This document shows, in pieces, positions 62,642 through 64,000 of a stretch of DNA of 64,000 nucleotides. The notes under the pieces were generated by a model. That model was not told the DNA's origin, did no database searches, and saw nothing but the letters and a program-made list of their open reading frames with translations. Within the stretch, counting starts at the first letter, position 1. Every line of letters begins with the position of its first letter. The position numbers were made by a program, and so were the translations under genes. The DNA is from Pseudomonas fluorescens (GTDB lineage Bacteria; Pseudomonadota; Gammaproteobacteria; Pseudomonadales; Pseudomonadaceae), in NCBI RefSeq assembly GCF_000802965.1, contig NZ_JSAK01000010.1, positions 163,636 through 227,635 on the forward strand. The letters run 5' to 3'.

Positions 62642-64000
62642 ATGTTTCTACCTGACAAGCTGCTGGCCCTGAACAACACCATCGGCTTGCTGGTGGTTGC
62701 CGCCATGGATCCGGAACATCCGGACATTGAAGCGCTGCTCGATGATTTCCGCCTCAGCCATAACGACCACAAGGCCTGGGCGGAGAACTTCTGGACCGGT
62801 GGAGCACTGGCTGTCGAGCAAGTGTTCAAGGTCGGAAATAACGTACGTCTCACCGCGCCACAGAATTCAACTGAAGTCAGTTCCACCGTCACGACGTGCC
62901 CCGCCAGCGGCCCGCTGACCCTGGTGCATATGTTTGAAGCCGCGGGCTTCGTTCCGATTGGCAATACACCGGTGATGCTCGAGCCGCTGATATCAGAAGG
63001 CCCGGATGGACCGAAGTTTGGCGCACCGATTCACGAAACCATTGGCCCCAGTGGAATCCTCGAGATCCCCGATTGCTGGCGCGGCCAGCGCTACCGCATC
63101 ACCTTCTTTCCCAACGTATCCACTGCTCACGTCAAGGCGCTTTACGATTCTTACCAAGGTGTCATCCGCGAGTTGGAGGGCTGGTTGCGCAATGAGTGGG
63201 CGACCGAGTTTCAGCCGCAGTGGGTCGAGTTTTCCGAAGCAGGTTTCAGCGAACGCTACGGCATGCTGCAACGAGCCGACTGGCAGGGTTTCGAGCATTC
63301 GCTGCATGGTTTGTGGGATGACATTAAGCAGCTCTACGCGCTGATCTCCGACATGCAGGCTAACAGCTCGAAACTCCTTGAATACGTGACTCAGGCCGAA
63401 CTTGAGACGCTGCTGAACGCGTCCTCAGAGGCCATTGCCAATGTATTGCTGGTACTGAGTGATGAGCCGCTGGTGTTCATTCATCTGGCTGCTTTCACCA
63501 GTTGGCTCAGGATGTTGCCGCCGCAGTACATCGCCGAAGTCGTGGCGGAAATTCGTACGGAGTTGTTGATCAGTTTCCTGCTGGCGTGCCTGACCGGTCC
63601 TACAGGATTGAAGCTCGGGATGAGCGCCAAGGTGCTGAACAAGGTCAAGTCCGAGCGTGCCCGACGTTGGCTCGCAGCGATGGGTTTGCGACTGAGCGAG
63701 CTCACTGCCCGCTCTGATCTGACCGCTCATGCGGGCGTGCTCAAACCGTTGATGGTCAATGCTCGAAACGCGCCGGTGAGACCGACGCCTGCGGTGCCGC
63801 TGCAAATAAGCGTCGCGGGGTCGGCGGATGTACTCGTAAACAATCCGCTTGCCATTGCTCGTAACAAGTCGGAAGCCATGACCCGTCTGAGCCGACAGGA
63901 ACATCGGGAAGATGCCCCGGCTCAGGGGAAAAATCCCAACGGCGACAGCGCCGATTCGGCGGATCGCACGACCACCCATGGCTGTCCCGTGTCGATGGTC
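62642..64000 (+). CDS. RHS-repeat protein, probable T6SS toxin carrier, 5' part only
   Basis: An open frame of 453 codons runs from ATG (MFLPDKLLALNNTIGLL) to the right window edge. The N-terminal ~420 residues lack a Sec signal; residues around 290-330 (VLLVLSDEPLVFIHLAAF, LLISFLLACLTGPTG) are hydrophobic. The last residues DRTTTHGCPVSMV match the start of the conserved RHS entry segment (GCPVSMVTGE... in known members). Such proteins form a cocoon around a C-terminal toxin and are delivered by T6SS; the toxin and immunity gene lie outside. No VgrG or adaptor gene is in the window. Confidence 0.82.
   Translation, partial: MFLPDKLLALNNTIGLLVVAAMDPEHPDIEALLDDFRLSHNDHKAWAENFWTGGALAVEQVFKVGNNVRLTAPQNSTEVSSTVTTCPASGPLTLVHMFEAAGFVPIGNTPVMLEPLISEGPDGPKFGAPIHETIGPSGILEIPDCWRGQRYRITFFPNVSTAHVKALYDSYQGVIRELEGWLRNEWATEFQPQWVEFSEAGFSERYGMLQRADWQGFEHSLHGLWDDIKQLYALISDMQANSSKLLEYVTQAELETLLNASSEAIANVLLVLSDEPLVFIHLAAFTSWLRMLPPQYIAEVVAEIRTELLISFLLACLTGPTGLKLGMSAKVLNKVKSERARRWLAAMGLRLSELTARSDLTAHAGVLKPLMVNARNAPVRPTPAVPLQISVAGSADVLVNNPLAIARNKSEAMTRLSRQEHREDAPAQGKNPNGDSADSADRTTTHGCPVSMV

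Noticed and set aside
1..64000. tRNA, rRNA, CRISPR array, IS element or prophage
   Set aside because: None could be recognised; the repeated palindromes are REP doublets without CRISPR-like regular spacing or associated cas genes.

Overview
The window is a chromosomal segment of a Pseudomonas, most likely of the P. fluorescens group. Gene neighbourhoods match the Pseudomonas core (rlmL-rmf-pyrD, nasST, cobA-oprF-sigX-cmpX-cfrX-cmaX, ppsA/ppsR, pmiR-prpBC-acnD-prpFD, pabB-thrH-cysH). Intergenic gaps are filled with the REP/REPIN palindromes typical of fluorescent pseudomonads. Species is inferred from gene order and protein resemblance recalled from memory; no search was run.

Left part (1-3.5 kb): the 3'-truncated 23S rRNA methyltransferase gene rlmL, the ribosome hibernation gene rmf behind a hairpin-rich leader, and pyrD. 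From 3.7 to 24.5 kb lies a type III secretion system of the Salmonella SPI-1 (Inv/Prg/Org) type. Sixteen structural/export components, the InvF-, HilA- and IacP-like proteins, the InvB-type chaperone and the IagB transglycosylase are in almost exact SPI-1 order. The translocon block (sicA-sipB-sipC and most of sipD) that belongs between spaS and iacP is missing; only about the last 74 codons of a sipD/ipaD-like tip gene remain. An unrecognised 521-residue protein sits at the end of the cluster and is a candidate secreted substrate.

24.6-35.0 kb is an assimilatory nitrate region: the NasS/NasT sensor-antiterminator pair, a NarK/NasA-type transporter, a PP2C-kinase fusion, a short NirB-like FAD reductase, nitrate reductase with a C-terminal BFD-like iron-sulfur segment, and cobA for siroheme. 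Three transcription units (nasST, transporter-kinase, reductase-cobA) each carry a GG-N10-GC sigma-54 promoter. Each is followed by a leader with A-N-N-G-N-N hexaloop hairpins whose last hairpin overlaps an intrinsic terminator. This is the architecture expected for ANTAR (NasT) antitermination, and it includes nasST itself.

35-41 kb holds the cell-envelope stress locus oprF, sigX, cmpX, cfrX, cmaX, then an RraA-like protein and an alpha/beta hydrolase. 41-44 kb has divergent ppsA and ppsR (PEP synthase and its regulator). 44-53 kb is the 2-methylcitrate (propionate) operon under the GntR regulator PmiR, with palindromic ATTGTCGACAAT-type operators and REP doublets in most intercistronic gaps. 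53.4-56.5 kb is a translationally coupled triad (retropepsin-like protease, membrane-bound inactive transglutaminase, ATP-grasp ligase) whose function is poorly known. The right end has pabB, thrH, cysH, a divergent LysR/short-chain dehydrogenase pair, a HAD phosphatase, and the start of a large RHS-type (probably T6SS) toxin gene that runs out of the window. No tRNA, rRNA, IS element, prophage or CRISPR array was seen.
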